39,601 bases of DNA from Clostridia bacterium (GCA_017441705.1 JAFRWU010000018.1:1-39601), one strand, 5' to 3'; counted from the first letter of the stretch, positions 23,417 to 32,591 are shown. Numbers and translations: made by a program. The notes: generated from the letters alone by a model not told the origin.

Positions 23417-24406
23417 TCACCCGTTCTTGCGGCGCAGAGCCCGCAGGATCCCGTAGACGGCGCCGTAGGCGACCGCCGCCACCGGCCAGACGATCCAGGT
23501 CCTGTGCCAGTCGTTCGAAAGGAAGCTCCAGCCGAGATAAATCGCCGTCACCAGGCCCCAGTAAACCCCGTTGAAGGTCCCGGCGTTCCGGGCGCTTTCC
23601 TTGGCCGCCCGGCTGTAATCGCCTTCCTCCAGAAGGCGCTGGTAGGCTCCCCAGAGAATGGAGGCGTGGACGATCAGAAGCACGCCGATCCCGATCAGGA
23701 CGAACATGGCCGCCGCGGCCAGGACGTGCGCGTAGACCTCCTTCTCGCCGTAGATGAGCAGGGACACAAACAGGGGAAGCACCGCGATCACGCAAAGCAC
23801 GACGCCGACCGTGAGATGACGGGTAAAGACGGGGCGGAATTTTTCGCGTTTTTCCCGCGCCATGCCGTCCACACCGTAAAGCGTGTCGACGGGCAGGATC
23901 TCCAGATAGGAGAAGGGCTTGCTCCGGATCCCGGCGGTGACGAAGAGCGCCACGGCGCCGCCGATCATGAGAAGCAGGACGATCACCCCGAGACCGGCCG
24001 CCTGCGCTTCCCCGAGCGCGATCAGGCCGAATTCCTGTGCGCCGCCCAGAAGGACCAGCATAACGGGAGACAAAATGCAGAGAAGCACGCCGAGCGCGAC
24101 CGAGCGCGCGTTTTTCTCCTTGACCGCGAGGAAGGCGTTCGCCTCCTCCATCCCGACGCTCCGCGCGTTTTCAAAGGACGAATCGTCCTCCGCGGCTTCC
24201 GGCTGTTCCATCGTATCCTTCAACAGATAATCGGTCGTGACGCCGAAGAGCTCGGACATCCTGACCACCCTTCCCATATCGGGGACAGATTGTGCGCTTT
24301 CCCATTTGGAAACCGATTGACGGCTGACGTCCAGCTTCTCCGCCAGCTCCTCCTGGGACCATCCGTTCTTTTTGCGCAGGTCGATAATTTTGTCTGCAAG
24401 GATCAT
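23417..24406 (-). CDS. XRE family regulator with membrane domain
   Basis: 329 residues. Residues 1-65 are an XRE helix-turn-helix (WSQEELAEKLDVSRQSVSKW, then ESAQSVPDM), followed by a charged linker and, from about 100 on, six or seven hydrophobic segments. This is the common Clostridia design of a DNA-binding domain tethered to a small membrane domain, presumably sensing envelope stress or a small ligand. GGGAGG precedes ATG 24406. No transporter gene lies next to it, so its targets other than itself are not obvious. Confidence 0.88.
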   Translation of the reverse strand: MILADKIIDLRKKNGWSQEELAEKLDVSRQSVSKWESAQSVPDMGRVVRMSELFGVTTDYLLKDTMEQPEAAEDDSSFENARSVGMEEANAFLAVKEKNARSVALGVLLCILSPVMLVLLGGAQEFGLIALGEAQAAGLGVIVLLLMIGGAVALFVTAGIRSKPFSYLEILPVDTLYGVDGMAREKREKFRPVFTRHLTVGVVLCVIAVLPLFVSLLIYGEKEVYAHVLAAAAMFVLIGIGVLLIVHASILWGAYQRLLEEGDYSRAAKESARNAGTFNGVYWGLVTAIYLGWSFLSNDWHRTWIVWPVAAVAYGAVYGILRALRRKNG

Positions 24407-24455
24407 AAAGGTCCTCCCCTTTCCTCGTGTTCCCGGTTCCTCACCGGACGGGATC

Positions 24456-24490
24456 ATCTTAGCCGAAACGGCGCTTGCAGGAAAGCAAGC
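24456..24490 (-). promoter_or_regulatory. Possible self-controlled promoter of the XRE regulator
   Basis: On the minus strand a TAAGAT -10 (24461-24456) lies 17 bases from a weak TTTCCT -35 (24484-24479). That -35 is exactly the loop of the inverted repeat GCTTGC/GCAAGC (24473-24478, 24485-24490). An operator bracketing the -35 fits self-repression. Confidence 0.35.
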
Positions 24491-24558
24491 CCGCTTGGAA
24501 ATTGCGCAACTCCCGGTTGCAATCGCCGCAGAGGCGCGCGAAAAGGTCTTTTTTCCTT

Positions 24559-25683
24559 TCAATCCGGCTCCGGCGCCGACCAGTCGTAAAGAGGCTCCAT
24601 GTCGTCGTACGGGATCCGGGTGAATTCTTCCGGCAGGGGCGTTCCCTTGAGATCGGCTTCCATGAAATCAAACAGGGCGTTGAAGTCTTCCCATCCGTGC
24701 CTGTGTCCCCCGGGTCTGTACCGGCAGGCGCATTTGTCCGCGGCGCCATAGAGCTTCCAGACCTCCCTTGCCGCCTCCAGAGACAGATAGGAGCCGCGGG
24801 GATTCGCCCATATATCGTCGTAGCCGTCGGTCTCCAGAAAGCAGCGGGGCGCGATCAGCGCTTTGATGAAATGGGAATCATGGGGAAGCGTCTCTTCCTT
24901 CCCGACGTATTTCCAAAGGCCCTGCCCCATCCAGTATCCGACGTTCTCCATCATAAACGCCAGGGGTTCGCTCTTCGTGTCGCGGAAGCCGCGTCCCTCT
25001 TCCTCGATCTGCTCGAACCGGTACGCTCCGCAGCCGTGGGTCCCGCTGCCGTTCGGATTCGTGTAGCGGATCCGGGGATCGGTCGCTCCGGCAAGCAAAA
25101 CGGCCTTGCCCCCTCTGGAATGCCCGGTGACGGCGATGTGATCTGCGTCCGCGCCGTCCAGCCCGGCCAGAGCGTCGACGACCCGGTGATATCCCCACGC
25201 CCAGGCCGAAACGGCGCTGAATCTCAGCGCAGGCCAGAGAGCGTTGATGCCGTACTGTCTTTCCGGGTCGGCGTAATCCGGCGCCAGCTCGTTCCGGTTG
25301 AATTTCACGACGGTGAATCCGCGGCGGTTGGCCTCGGCGATCACGGCGTCGCTGCAGTTCGCGGTGTAGGTCAGATCGCCGGTCAGCACCACGGGCCGCC
25401 GTCCGTCAAGCGCAGAGCGGTATACGTAGAAGCAGAAGGAGAAGGGCGTCTCATGCGTGCCGCAGTGGATCCGGTAGCTGGACGTCTCCCCCTTGCCCCG
25501 CAGATGCGTGGCCTCCACGCGGAAAACCTCCGGTTCCGGCGGCATGCCGTCGTATTCCAGTCCGACGGCGTCCTCCAGGATCTCCCGCCGCCGGGCTTCC
25601 CACTCGCTCCTGCTTCGCACTCTGCGTCCGTCCCTGAAAACAAACGGATCCGGCAGCATCCCGAGTCTCCGGTCTCTTCGCAT
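24559..25683 (-). CDS. CE15-like (glucuronoyl esterase-type) alpha/beta-hydrolase
   Basis: 374 residues. The nucleophile elbow is S189 in VTGHSRGGKA, followed by the NPNGSGTHGCGAYR region and KALIAPRCFLETDGYDD, which in CE15-like enzymes carries the segment before the last catalytic residues. The likely catalytic histidine is in PGGHRHGWED near residue 330. CE15 enzymes cut the ester between lignin and glucuronoxylan. Many related proteins in gut bacteria are listed only as hypothetical acetylxylan esterases. No signal peptide is present. GGGGAGG precedes ATG 25683. It has a clear gap from its neighbours and no strong promoter that I can see. Confidence 0.75.
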   Translation of the reverse strand: MRRDRRLGMLPDPFVFRDGRRVRSRSEWEARRREILEDAVGLEYDGMPPEPEVFRVEATHLRGKGETSSYRIHCGTHETPFSFCFYVYRSALDGRRPVVLTGDLTYTANCSDAVIAEANRRGFTVVKFNRNELAPDYADPERQYGINALWPALRFSAVSAWAWGYHRVVDALAGLDGADADHIAVTGHSRGGKAVLLAGATDPRIRYTNPNGSGTHGCGAYRFEQIEEEGRGFRDTKSEPLAFMMENVGYWMGQGLWKYVGKEETLPHDSHFIKALIAPRCFLETDGYDDIWANPRGSYLSLEAAREVWKLYGAADKCACRYRPGGHRHGWEDFNALFDFMEADLKGTPLPEEFTRIPYDDMEPLYDWSAPEPD

Positions 25684-25838
25684 TTTCTTTTCCTCCCCGC
25701 TCGGTCCGGCGAAGGGATCCTTCCGGTTCCCTCCCCGGGTTTATTTCTCTTTGTGCCGCGCCCCGTCCGGCTCTTCTCCGCCGGTCGGTGTGAAAAGCTC
25801 CGGCGGCGTCCTCCGGTTTTCAGGCTCCCGGAAAGAGC

Positions 25839-25875
25839 GAAAGCGCTTGACAACGCCTTCGAATCGTGCGATGAT
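25839..25875 (+). promoter_or_regulatory. Promoter with overlapping cre-like (CcpA/LacI) site
   Basis: TTGACA (25847-25852) and GATGAT (25870-25875) are 17 bases apart. GAAAGCGCTT (25839-25848), the core of the catabolite-responsive element, overlaps the -35 box by two bases. It fits carbon-catabolite or LacI-type repression of the glycosidase gene downstream. Confidence 0.45.
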
Positions 25876-25942
25876 ACCCTTGGCATGACCGGCAAACTCC
25901 CGGCGGCATGCCGAAAAAAGAAACGGAAGGCGGCGGTTCCCC

Positions 25943-28447
25943 ATGAAGCTTTCTCTTGCGCCGGAGGGCGTCTTTTCCCACCGGACGACCGATCTTCTGG
26001 ACCGGCACGATCTGGTTTTCCTGTCTCCCGTTCCCGATCCTTTTTACGGGCTTCCGATCGGCGACGGACAGTCGGGCTTTCTTCTCTGGACCGACGAGCG
26101 GCGGCTTTTCGTTCAGATCAACGACACCGGCCTGATCGACGATCACGAGGTCCTCGACGACGGTCACACGTCTGCGTCCGACGAAAAGAACACGGTCTGC
26201 GTCAACGGCGCGCGCCTCACGCTGGATTTCGGCGAGCCTGTTTTCGAGGCGATCTATCAGGAGCGATACGAAGCGCGGCTCTCCCTGAAGGACGCCCGGG
26301 CGCGGATCGTCGCCGAAACGCCCTTCCGGAAGGCGTCGGTCGAAGCCTTCGCCCCGGAGGCGTACCGCACGGCCGTACTGCATATCGAAACCGCCGGAGA
26401 CGGCGCCCTGCCCTTATCGCTTGAGCTGGAGCGCTGGGGAAGCCGCACCTTCATGTATTGGTACAGCGCACTGGCCGGAACGCCCCGGGACGGTCTTTCC
26501 GGCTCGGACGCCTTCGCGAAGGACGGCACGCTGTTCGTCACGCAGGACCTGGCGGGACTTTCCTTCTGCGTCGCCTGCAGGCTGGCGGCCGCGGAGAAAA
26601 CGGTCTTTTCCCGCCGCGGTCCCCACGCCGTGTCGGCCAAGATCGGGGCGGATACGCGCCATGCGGCCGATCTGATCCTTACGGTGAGCACCGCGCCGAC
26701 TGCCGGGGAAGCCGTCGAAGAAGCCGTACGGCGTCTGGAAAGGGCGGCAAAGGCCGGCGTCGGACGTATGCGGGAAGAGCACGGACTCGCCTGGGAAAGC
26801 TTCTGGAACGCGTCCTTCGTCGCTCTGCCGCCGGAAGACGATTTTCTGGAAAACCTCTGGTATCTGAATCTGTACTACGCCAACTGCCAGAACAAAGGCC
26901 TGTATCCCCCGCATTTCTGCAACGGCGTATGGGGAAGCTATCACGATTTCGTGCCCTGGAACCTCTATTTCCACTACAACACCCAGCAGGGGATCTTTCC
27001 CCTGGATCCCGCGGGGCATCCGGAACTGACCGAGACCTATTACCGCTTCCGCGCCGCCCAGCTTCCGCAGGCGACGGCCTTCGCCCGGGAGGTCAAGGAG
27101 GCCGACGGGGCTTTCTACACCGACGTGTGCGACATGAAGGGCCGCATGGACTGGCATACGCGCTTCAACTGCACCTGCGGCGCGCAGATCGCTCTCAGCG
27201 CTTATTCGCATTCTCTCTATACCGGCGACGAAGCGTTTCTGGAAAACGCCGTCAAGCCTCTGATCCGGGAGACCGCGGCCTACTATCTTTCGGTCCTGAA
27301 GCCCGGAGACGACGGGCTGTATCATATCTATGACACGCAGGGCTACGAGGGATCGCCCCTGATGGACGACAGCATCACCGATCTCACGGCCGTCCGCGCG
27401 CTGTTCAAGACCGCGTCTCTGCTCTTCCCCGACGACGTCCGGTACCAGGAAAGGCTGGACCGTCTCGCGCCTTTCGAGACGCTCCCCTTCGAGGAGGACG
27501 AGCTGGACGGGGAAGGAAAGCTGGTTTACGGGATCGGCGCGGGCCGCCGTCCCACCTCCGGCCGCGTGCTTTCGGTGGGGCGCGGGAAGGACGGAAAGCG
27601 TCTGCGCAAAACCTACGGCAACCCGGCCCACGAATACTACGGCTTCCCGGACACCGAAATGGCGCCGGTCTTTCCCTCCGGTCTGGTGGGCGTCAGGGAC
27701 AAGGGCGGCGAGCTTTACGGCCTGATCCTGAACAGCATCCTTCTGCATCACCGGATCGACCGCAATCCCCAAAACGCCGAGGGGACGGAGCCCTGCGGCG
27801 GCTGGTGCATGATGCCTCTGTACATGGCGCGGATGGGCCTTGCGGAGGATCTCTGGCCCTTCCTCAGGCAGACGGCGTCCACCTGGCTGATCTATCCGCA
27901 GGGCTTCGGGACCTATTCCTCTTCCTTCATCGATCAGAAATTCCGTCTGAAAAACCCGCGGGTCGAGCTGCGGGACGGGGAGGGGATCAGAAAAAATCTC
28001 GACCAGCGTTTCCGCCATTTCGATTACGAGACGCTTCCCATCATCGCCGCTGCGCTGAACGAGGCAATGCTGCAAAGCTACGACGGCACGGTGCGCCTCT
28101 TCCCCGCGGTCCGGCCCGATCAGACCCTCGCCTTCGCCCTGCGCGCAGCCAGCGGGTTCGAGGTGCGCGCGCTTTACGACAAGGGACGGTTCGAGGCGTC
28201 GATCGTCAGCATGCGCGGCGGAAAGCTCCGCCTCGTCGTCGACGGGGTCGGCGATCCCTTCCTCGTCGCGTCCTCCGGAGAACGGCGCCTGCCCGGCGAG
28301 GCTTTCGAATTCGACACCGAACCCGGCCAGACGATCCTTCTCCGAAGCGACGGGCCTCTTTCGATCGAAAAGGACGTTTCCCGGAACGGCGACGCCAAGT
28401 CTCTCGGCGAGGCGTGGCTCGGCATCGGGAAGGAATTCAGCCTCTGA
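25943..28447 (+). CDS. GH95-like (alpha/alpha)6-barrel glycosidase
   Basis: 834 residues, no signal peptide. The N-terminal beta-sandwich (about 1-270) has the LPIGDGQSGFLLW segment used by GH95-type and DUF5703-type enzymes. The barrel follows (about 285-700: ENLWYLNLYYANCQNKG, GVWGSYHDFVPWNL, FHYNTQQGIF). The C-terminal part with LNEAMLQSYDGTVRLFPAV near 695-713 is the recurring GH95 closing region. GH95 enzymes are alpha-L-fucosidases or alpha-L-galactosidases with a net inverting reaction; I cannot identify the catalytic acid with confidence, so 'GH95-like' is safer. The ribosome binding site before ATG is weak. A cre-like promoter suggests sugar-dependent control. Confidence 0.72.
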   Translation: MKLSLAPEGVFSHRTTDLLDRHDLVFLSPVPDPFYGLPIGDGQSGFLLWTDERRLFVQINDTGLIDDHEVLDDGHTSASDEKNTVCVNGARLTLDFGEPVFEAIYQERYEARLSLKDARARIVAETPFRKASVEAFAPEAYRTAVLHIETAGDGALPLSLELERWGSRTFMYWYSALAGTPRDGLSGSDAFAKDGTLFVTQDLAGLSFCVACRLAAAEKTVFSRRGPHAVSAKIGADTRHAADLILTVSTAPTAGEAVEEAVRRLERAAKAGVGRMREEHGLAWESFWNASFVALPPEDDFLENLWYLNLYYANCQNKGLYPPHFCNGVWGSYHDFVPWNLYFHYNTQQGIFPLDPAGHPELTETYYRFRAAQLPQATAFAREVKEADGAFYTDVCDMKGRMDWHTRFNCTCGAQIALSAYSHSLYTGDEAFLENAVKPLIRETAAYYLSVLKPGDDGLYHIYDTQGYEGSPLMDDSITDLTAVRALFKTASLLFPDDVRYQERLDRLAPFETLPFEEDELDGEGKLVYGIGAGRRPTSGRVLSVGRGKDGKRLRKTYGNPAHEYYGFPDTEMAPVFPSGLVGVRDKGGELYGLILNSILLHHRIDRNPQNAEGTEPCGGWCMMPLYMARMGLAEDLWPFLRQTASTWLIYPQGFGTYSSSFIDQKFRLKNPRVELRDGEGIRKNLDQRFRHFDYETLPIIAAALNEAMLQSYDGTVRLFPAVRPDQTLAFALRAASGFEVRALYDKGRFEASIVSMRGGKLRLVVDGVGDPFLVASSGERRLPGEAFEFDTEPGQTILLRSDGPLSIEKDVSRNGDAKSLGEAWLGIGKEFSL

Positions 28448-28464
28448 GTCCTCTCTGGGTCATA

Positions 28465-28496
28465 CCGTCGCCGCCCTCGGGCGGCGACGGCTTTTT
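28465..28496 (+). terminator. Terminator of the GH95-like gene
   Basis: CCGTCGCCGCC and GGCGGCGACGG pair perfectly over 11 bp with a CTCG loop, followed by CTTTTT. Confidence 0.9.
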
Positions 28497-28513
28497 CGGT
28501 TTTTACCCGCCTT

Positions 28514-29455
28514 TCACGCAAAATACGCGGCCAGCAGATCGTCGATCGTCCCGTCGTACTCCGCCTCGGCCAGATAATAGAAGCCGAGCTGGTTGCCCGC
28601 GTTGTAGGTGATGAGCGTCCTGCCCCCGTATTCGCACATGTCGACGTCGGAATTGCTGGAAAGGAATCCCGTCCGGATCTGGCGGACAAGCTCCGGCGAA
28701 AGATCGAAGGCGAAAGGCGAGATCTTCCGGTCCTCCTCGTCCGGCATCAGCATGGGATTGTAGAGTCCGATCTCCCAGGTGTCGAAATCCTTCGTGCGGT
28801 AAACGTAGTTGGTATACCGTGCGCAGGGCAGCTCGGTCACGGCGATCAGGTAATAGTATCCGCGGCTGTACCGGAACCACGGCCCGCCGAGATAGCGGTG
28901 CCTGGGGTATCCCTTATCCGCGTCCATCATGCTCCAGCGGATCAGATCGGGGGAGGTCGCGAAGAAGGCGGTGAAGGGCACGCCGACCTCTTCCCGCGGC
29001 CCGCCCGCCTCCATGCACAGCACGTATCCGTCCGGCCCCTTCGTCAGAGAGGTGTTGAAGTACCGCCATCCCGGATTGCGGAAAAGCTCCCGCCGGGACC
29101 AGGAAACCAGGTCGCGGCTTTCAAAAAGAACGATCGTATCTCCCCACAGGGCGGGCTTCTTCGAAAGGGCGGCCGTCACGTAAAGGACGCCGTCCTCCTG
29201 ATAAAGCGAGTGATAATAGCACCCCTCCCCGAAGCGGGAGAGGATCTCCCCGGTCTCCCGGTCGCGGATCAGGGCGCAGGCCGGCGCGGAGCTGTCGGTC
29301 CCGCGCGACGGGTCCGAAAGCTCCATCCGGTAAAGCCGGTCCCGGAACACGAAGGGCGTCGTCTCCCCCGACGGGCTCACCGCCCCGAGCTTGCGGATCC
29401 CGGGGAATCCTCCCTTCATCTCGGCGGAGGCGTCGTAGTTGATTTCCCGGATCAT
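28514..29455 (-). CDS. Five-bladed beta-propeller glycosidase-like protein
   Basis: 313 residues. Repeated blade patterns (DTIVLFESRDLVSWSRRELF near 104; ATSPDLIRWSMMDAD near 168; YVYRTKDFDTWEIGLYNP near 216) fit the GH43/GH32/GH130-type five-bladed propeller. The specific catalytic residues cannot be assigned by eye. No signal peptide is visible. GAAAGGAG precedes the start codon. It lies 24 bases after the larger unknown gene on the same strand, so the two form an operon reading from the promoter near 31241. Confidence 0.65.
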   Translation of the reverse strand: MIREINYDASAEMKGGFPGIRKLGAVSPSGETTPFVFRDRLYRMELSDPSRGTDSSAPACALIRDRETGEILSRFGEGCYYHSLYQEDGVLYVTAALSKKPALWGDTIVLFESRDLVSWSRRELFRNPGWRYFNTSLTKGPDGYVLCMEAGGPREEVGVPFTAFFATSPDLIRWSMMDADKGYPRHRYLGGPWFRYSRGYYYLIAVTELPCARYTNYVYRTKDFDTWEIGLYNPMLMPDEEDRKISPFAFDLSPELVRQIRTGFLSSNSDVDMCEYGGRTLITYNAGNQLGFYYLAEAEYDGTIDDLLAAYFA

Positions 29456-29479
29456 ATCGATTCTCCTTTCGGATACGTT

Positions 29480-31120
29480 TCAGGCGAGCGCCGCGAAGAA
29501 ATACCCGCCGGCGGGAAGGAAAACGCGGGCAAGGCCGTCCTCTCCCTGAGAAAGCCTGCCGTCTCCCTCCAGCGGGACGATGCGCCGGGGGATATTCATC
29601 CGGATCGTGAGGGTTTCCCCGGCTTCGGCGATCCGCCTTTCTCCCTTTTCCACCGAGCGCTCAATGCCGCTGTTGTTGGTAAGAAGCATATACATCTGCC
29701 CTTTTTCGTTTTCGGTGAACTGCTTCATGGCGTTCCCCCGCACGGCGCAGGGAAGCTCCTTTCCCAGGATCGTCTCTGCGTCCTCCGGCTTCACGACCTT
29801 CCCGGGAAACCGCCGGGCAAGCGACGGACCGCCGGTCAGATCGATCAGATACCGGTACTTCCCGGGGATGAGGAAGGATTCGTTCACAATGTCAATGGCG
29901 TCGGGAGTGACGCAGTTCCGGAGAGAGGTCGTTTCGTCTCCCCGCATGGGCGAGGAGCGCCGGAAGAGGAAATCGAGCCCCCGGCGCATGACGGCGAGCT
30001 TTTCCCGGAGGCGGTCGTCCTCCGCCGGGTAGCCGAGATAGCCGTCGGAATCAAAAGCGCTCATCTCCAGCGCCGCGGCCTCGTCGGGGATCACCGCCGC
30101 GGCGGGCACGACGGGCTTCCCGATATCCGGATAGCGCTCGGTGAAGCGGATGAAATCCCGCTTGACCTCGCCGTAGGGCGAAAGAGCGAAGTCATGCCAG
30201 TCGTAAAAGGTGTTCGCCATGCCCCATTCCTCGGCCAGGAAGGACGCGCCGGCCATATAGGCGTAAAGATGCATCCGCCGCTGAAGCGAACGGGAGCTGC
30301 CGCCGTTCGCCCCGGCGGCGCGGAAGGGGAAGCTCTTTTCGTCCATGAGGTTCCATTCGTTCAGACCGTCCCGCTGATAGCAGCAGACCGAGAACGGTCT
30401 TCCGCCCCACGGCTCGTAATACGCGCCGAAGGAAAACCCCTCCGCCCGGGTCATGCCGCGGGCGTAGGCAAGCTGGATGCGCGTATCCGGCGTCTGCGCG
30501 CCGATCTCCGGCATCAGCCTTTTCGTTCCGGCCCGGAGCTCGACGGGAAACGCCAGGGAAAAGCTGTCGCAGGGAAGGAGCGCGTCGCCGGTATATGCCA
30601 TGCGTTTTCGATAAAGCGCCTCCGCGTTTCGAAGGAAATGCCGCCAGCTCTCCGGGCAGCCGCCCTCCTCCATTTCCCCGGCGTTCATGGATTCCAGGAA
30701 AACGTGCGGAAAGGGATAGGCTCTGAGGATGGTCTCGACGATATCCTTTTTCGTCCACGCCGGGCAGCGGTTCCTTCGCAGCTTGTCAAGGTCGGAGGCG
30801 TAATTGCTCATCCATTCGTGCATCTGGAATCCCCAGAAACGGCCGTCCGGCAAAGCGCGCCAGGCGTCGACCAGCTCCATATCGTAGGGGTATTCCTCCA
30901 GATAGCATCCGCCCTGCAGCCGGTCGATGTAAAAAGGGCCTTTCACGGCGCGGGCGGTCTGCCAGAGCGGACCGCCCTTCCGCGCCAGGCGGTTGAATTT
31001 CTTTTCCGGATCGATATCGATGCTCTGGGCAAAGCGTATGCCTGCCCGGTCGTTGATCAGCCCGGCCCTGACCTGGGCGTCCCAGGTCTCCGGCATATAG
31101 CAGTGCAGATAGGAAAACAC
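29480..31120 (-). CDS. Large conserved protein of unknown function, possible glycosidase
   Basis: 546 residues. The start is set at GTG 31120 because AAGGGGAGG lies 8 bases before it; there is no ATG or ribosome binding site at any earlier in-frame position. The first third has RFWGFQMHEWMSNYASD, and the middle includes PWGGRPFSVCCYQRDG and SFLAEEWGMANTF, rich in Trp, Tyr and Glu as in TIM-barrel glycosidases. The end (VVKPEDAETILGKELP, then an all-beta stretch ending FLPAGGYFFAALA) looks like the beta domain placed after a catalytic barrel. I do not recognise a named family. Candidate acids are the Glu in HEWMS and AEEWG. Confidence 0.6.
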   Translation of the reverse strand: MFSYLHCYMPETWDAQVRAGLINDRAGIRFAQSIDIDPEKKFNRLARKGGPLWQTARAVKGPFYIDRLQGGCYLEEYPYDMELVDAWRALPDGRFWGFQMHEWMSNYASDLDKLRRNRCPAWTKKDIVETILRAYPFPHVFLESMNAGEMEEGGCPESWRHFLRNAEALYRKRMAYTGDALLPCDSFSLAFPVELRAGTKRLMPEIGAQTPDTRIQLAYARGMTRAEGFSFGAYYEPWGGRPFSVCCYQRDGLNEWNLMDEKSFPFRAAGANGGSSRSLQRRMHLYAYMAGASFLAEEWGMANTFYDWHDFALSPYGEVKRDFIRFTERYPDIGKPVVPAAAVIPDEAAALEMSAFDSDGYLGYPAEDDRLREKLAVMRRGLDFLFRRSSPMRGDETTSLRNCVTPDAIDIVNESFLIPGKYRYLIDLTGGPSLARRFPGKVVKPEDAETILGKELPCAVRGNAMKQFTENEKGQMYMLLTNNSGIERSVEKGERRIAEAGETLTIRMNIPRRIVPLEGDGRLSQGEDGLARVFLPAGGYFFAALA

Positions 31121-31212
31121 GGGATCCGCCTCCCCTTCACAATTCTTCTCCGGCCCGAGCCGGCGGCTGCAAGACCGTCCGGTCACCGGTCCCGGCGATT
31201 CTGTCAGATTTT

Positions 31213-31241
31213 ATCATAGGACAAACGCGGTGAAAATGCAA
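31213..31241 (-). promoter_or_regulatory. Promoter of the two-gene propeller operon
   Basis: On the minus strand TTGCAT (31241-31236) and TATGAT (31218-31213) are 17 bases apart, about 90 bases before the GTG start. The 313-base gap 31121-31433 holds this and the opposing promoter, and no gene. Confidence 0.45.
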
Positions 31242-31380
31242 GGCAAAAAAGCATCCTCCGGCCATTTTGCCGGTGAAGCGATTCCCTCCGAGCCGCACCC
31301 GAACAGCCTGCGCGGGGACATGCCGGGCGGATTTTTCCCCCGCAGCGTTTCCTTTTTCCCGGCGGATCCGGTTTTTTGTC

Positions 31381-31409
31381 TTGCCTGCGGGAGTCATGCG
31401 TGATATACT
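31381..31409 (+). promoter_or_regulatory. Promoter of the GH16 gene
   Basis: TTGCCT (31381-31386) and TATACT (31404-31409) are 17 bases apart, 24 bases before the start codon. Confidence 0.55.
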
Positions 31410-31433
31410 GAAAGAAAAACAGGAGGTTCCCCC

Positions 31434-32543
31434 ATGACCACAAAGCGCGGACGCATCAGGCTCCTTTCTCCCTCGCCGTCGTGCGACGTCTCCGGGACGG
31501 TCAGGATCGCATTCTCTCTGGACACGCCGGGCGGGACCGTCAGGGCCGAGGCTGCGGGTTTTCGGGGAGACGGCCTTTCCCTTCTGACCGCAGCCGAGGT
31601 GAAGACCGGCCCGGACGGGCGCGGCTCCTTCCTTTTCCCTGCAGACGAGTACCCCCACGGGCCTATGACCCTGCTTCTTTCCACCTCCGGCGAAGAAGAC
31701 CGGGACGTGCTGCACCTTTCGCTTTTCAACCTCTCCGGAAAGCCTTACCGGGAAGGCGTCTCGGCCTTCGCCGATCCGCCCCTCGCCCGGGAAAATGGGC
31801 TCCGGCTCCTCTTTTCCGACGATTTCACCGATCCCTGTCTTTCGATCTCCCGGGACCGGGCCACCCGCTATTATTCCCACAAACCCGGCGGCGGCGATTT
31901 CAGCAAATTCCCCTTCGCCGATTTTGAAAGCCCTGCGAATCCCTTCTCGCAGAGGGAAACCTGGCTCCGCATCCGCGCCGATGAAAGCAAGAACAGCACC
32001 GGCCTTCTCTCCTCGATCCGGGCCGACGGCACGGGCTTTTCGGCCAAGGCCCCCTGCTATTTCGAATGCCGCTTCCTCGCTCCCAACGCCACAGGCACCT
32101 GGCCGGCCTTCTGGCTGATGACCCGGCCGGTCTTCCGGGGCCTTCACGTCCCCGCCGACGAGCTGGACGTGATCGAAGCCTACGGTCTGGAGGATCTCTC
32201 CCATCAGAATCAGGTCGGGTATTACGTGACCTCCCACCGCTGGAATCAGGGAAGGCACGAAACCACCGACCCCGGTCTTTTCATCGACATGCGGGACAAG
32301 GGTTCCGGCCTCGGCTGGGACCAGGCTTTCCACACCTACGGCGTCCTGATCACCGAAGAGGAGACCTGTTATACGCTGGACGACCGTCCGGTGTTCCGCC
32401 ATCCGACCCAGCCTTATTCCAAAACCGATCCCTTCTTCTTCATGATCAACCTGGCGGTGGGCGGCAACGGATGGCCCTGGGACCTCTCCCGCTGCGGCGT
32501 CGCCGATATGTACGTGGATTTCGTCCGGGTCTACGGCCTCTGA
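31434..32543 (+). CDS. GH16 family glycoside hydrolase
   Basis: 369 residues. A beta domain of about 120 residues precedes the GH16 jelly roll (LLFSDDFTDP at 125, YFECRFLAP and GTWPAFWLMTR around 210-230). The catalytic signature ExDxxE is intact: E243, D245, E248 in ADELDVIEAYG. The family cleaves beta-1,3, beta-1,4 or mixed-linked glucans and galactans with retention. Unusually, no signal peptide is present: the protein begins MTTKRGRIRL with no hydrophobic core. ACAGGAGG precedes ATG 31434. The substrate and the reason for a cytoplasmic location are unclear; the whole upstream set shares this feature. Confidence 0.85.
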   Translation: MTTKRGRIRLLSPSPSCDVSGTVRIAFSLDTPGGTVRAEAAGFRGDGLSLLTAAEVKTGPDGRGSFLFPADEYPHGPMTLLLSTSGEEDRDVLHLSLFNLSGKPYREGVSAFADPPLARENGLRLLFSDDFTDPCLSISRDRATRYYSHKPGGGDFSKFPFADFESPANPFSQRETWLRIRADESKNSTGLLSSIRADGTGFSAKAPCYFECRFLAPNATGTWPAFWLMTRPVFRGLHVPADELDVIEAYGLEDLSHQNQVGYYVTSHRWNQGRHETTDPGLFIDMRDKGSGLGWDQAFHTYGVLITEEETCYTLDDRPVFRHPTQPYSKTDPFFFMINLAVGGNGWPWDLSRCGVADMYVDFVRVYGL

Positions 32544-32591
32544 TTTCCGAAGAAGATGGGGTCCGTGCGCTTTCTCCTTTGTTTCCCCATA

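Noticed and set aside
22796..24589. 597-codon plus-strand open frame across the CE1-like and XRE genes
   Set aside because: It runs through the strong terminator at 23366-23408 and has no recognisable domain.
26414..28075. Long antisense open frame over the GH95-like gene
   Set aside because: High GC content keeps the opposite strand free of stops; there is no ribosome binding site or domain, and the sense frame has clear motifs.
28898..31219. 773-codon plus-strand open frame opposite the propeller operon
   Set aside because: It covers two well-supported minus-strand genes and their start sites, and its product is Arg/Gly/His/Val-rich without family motifs.
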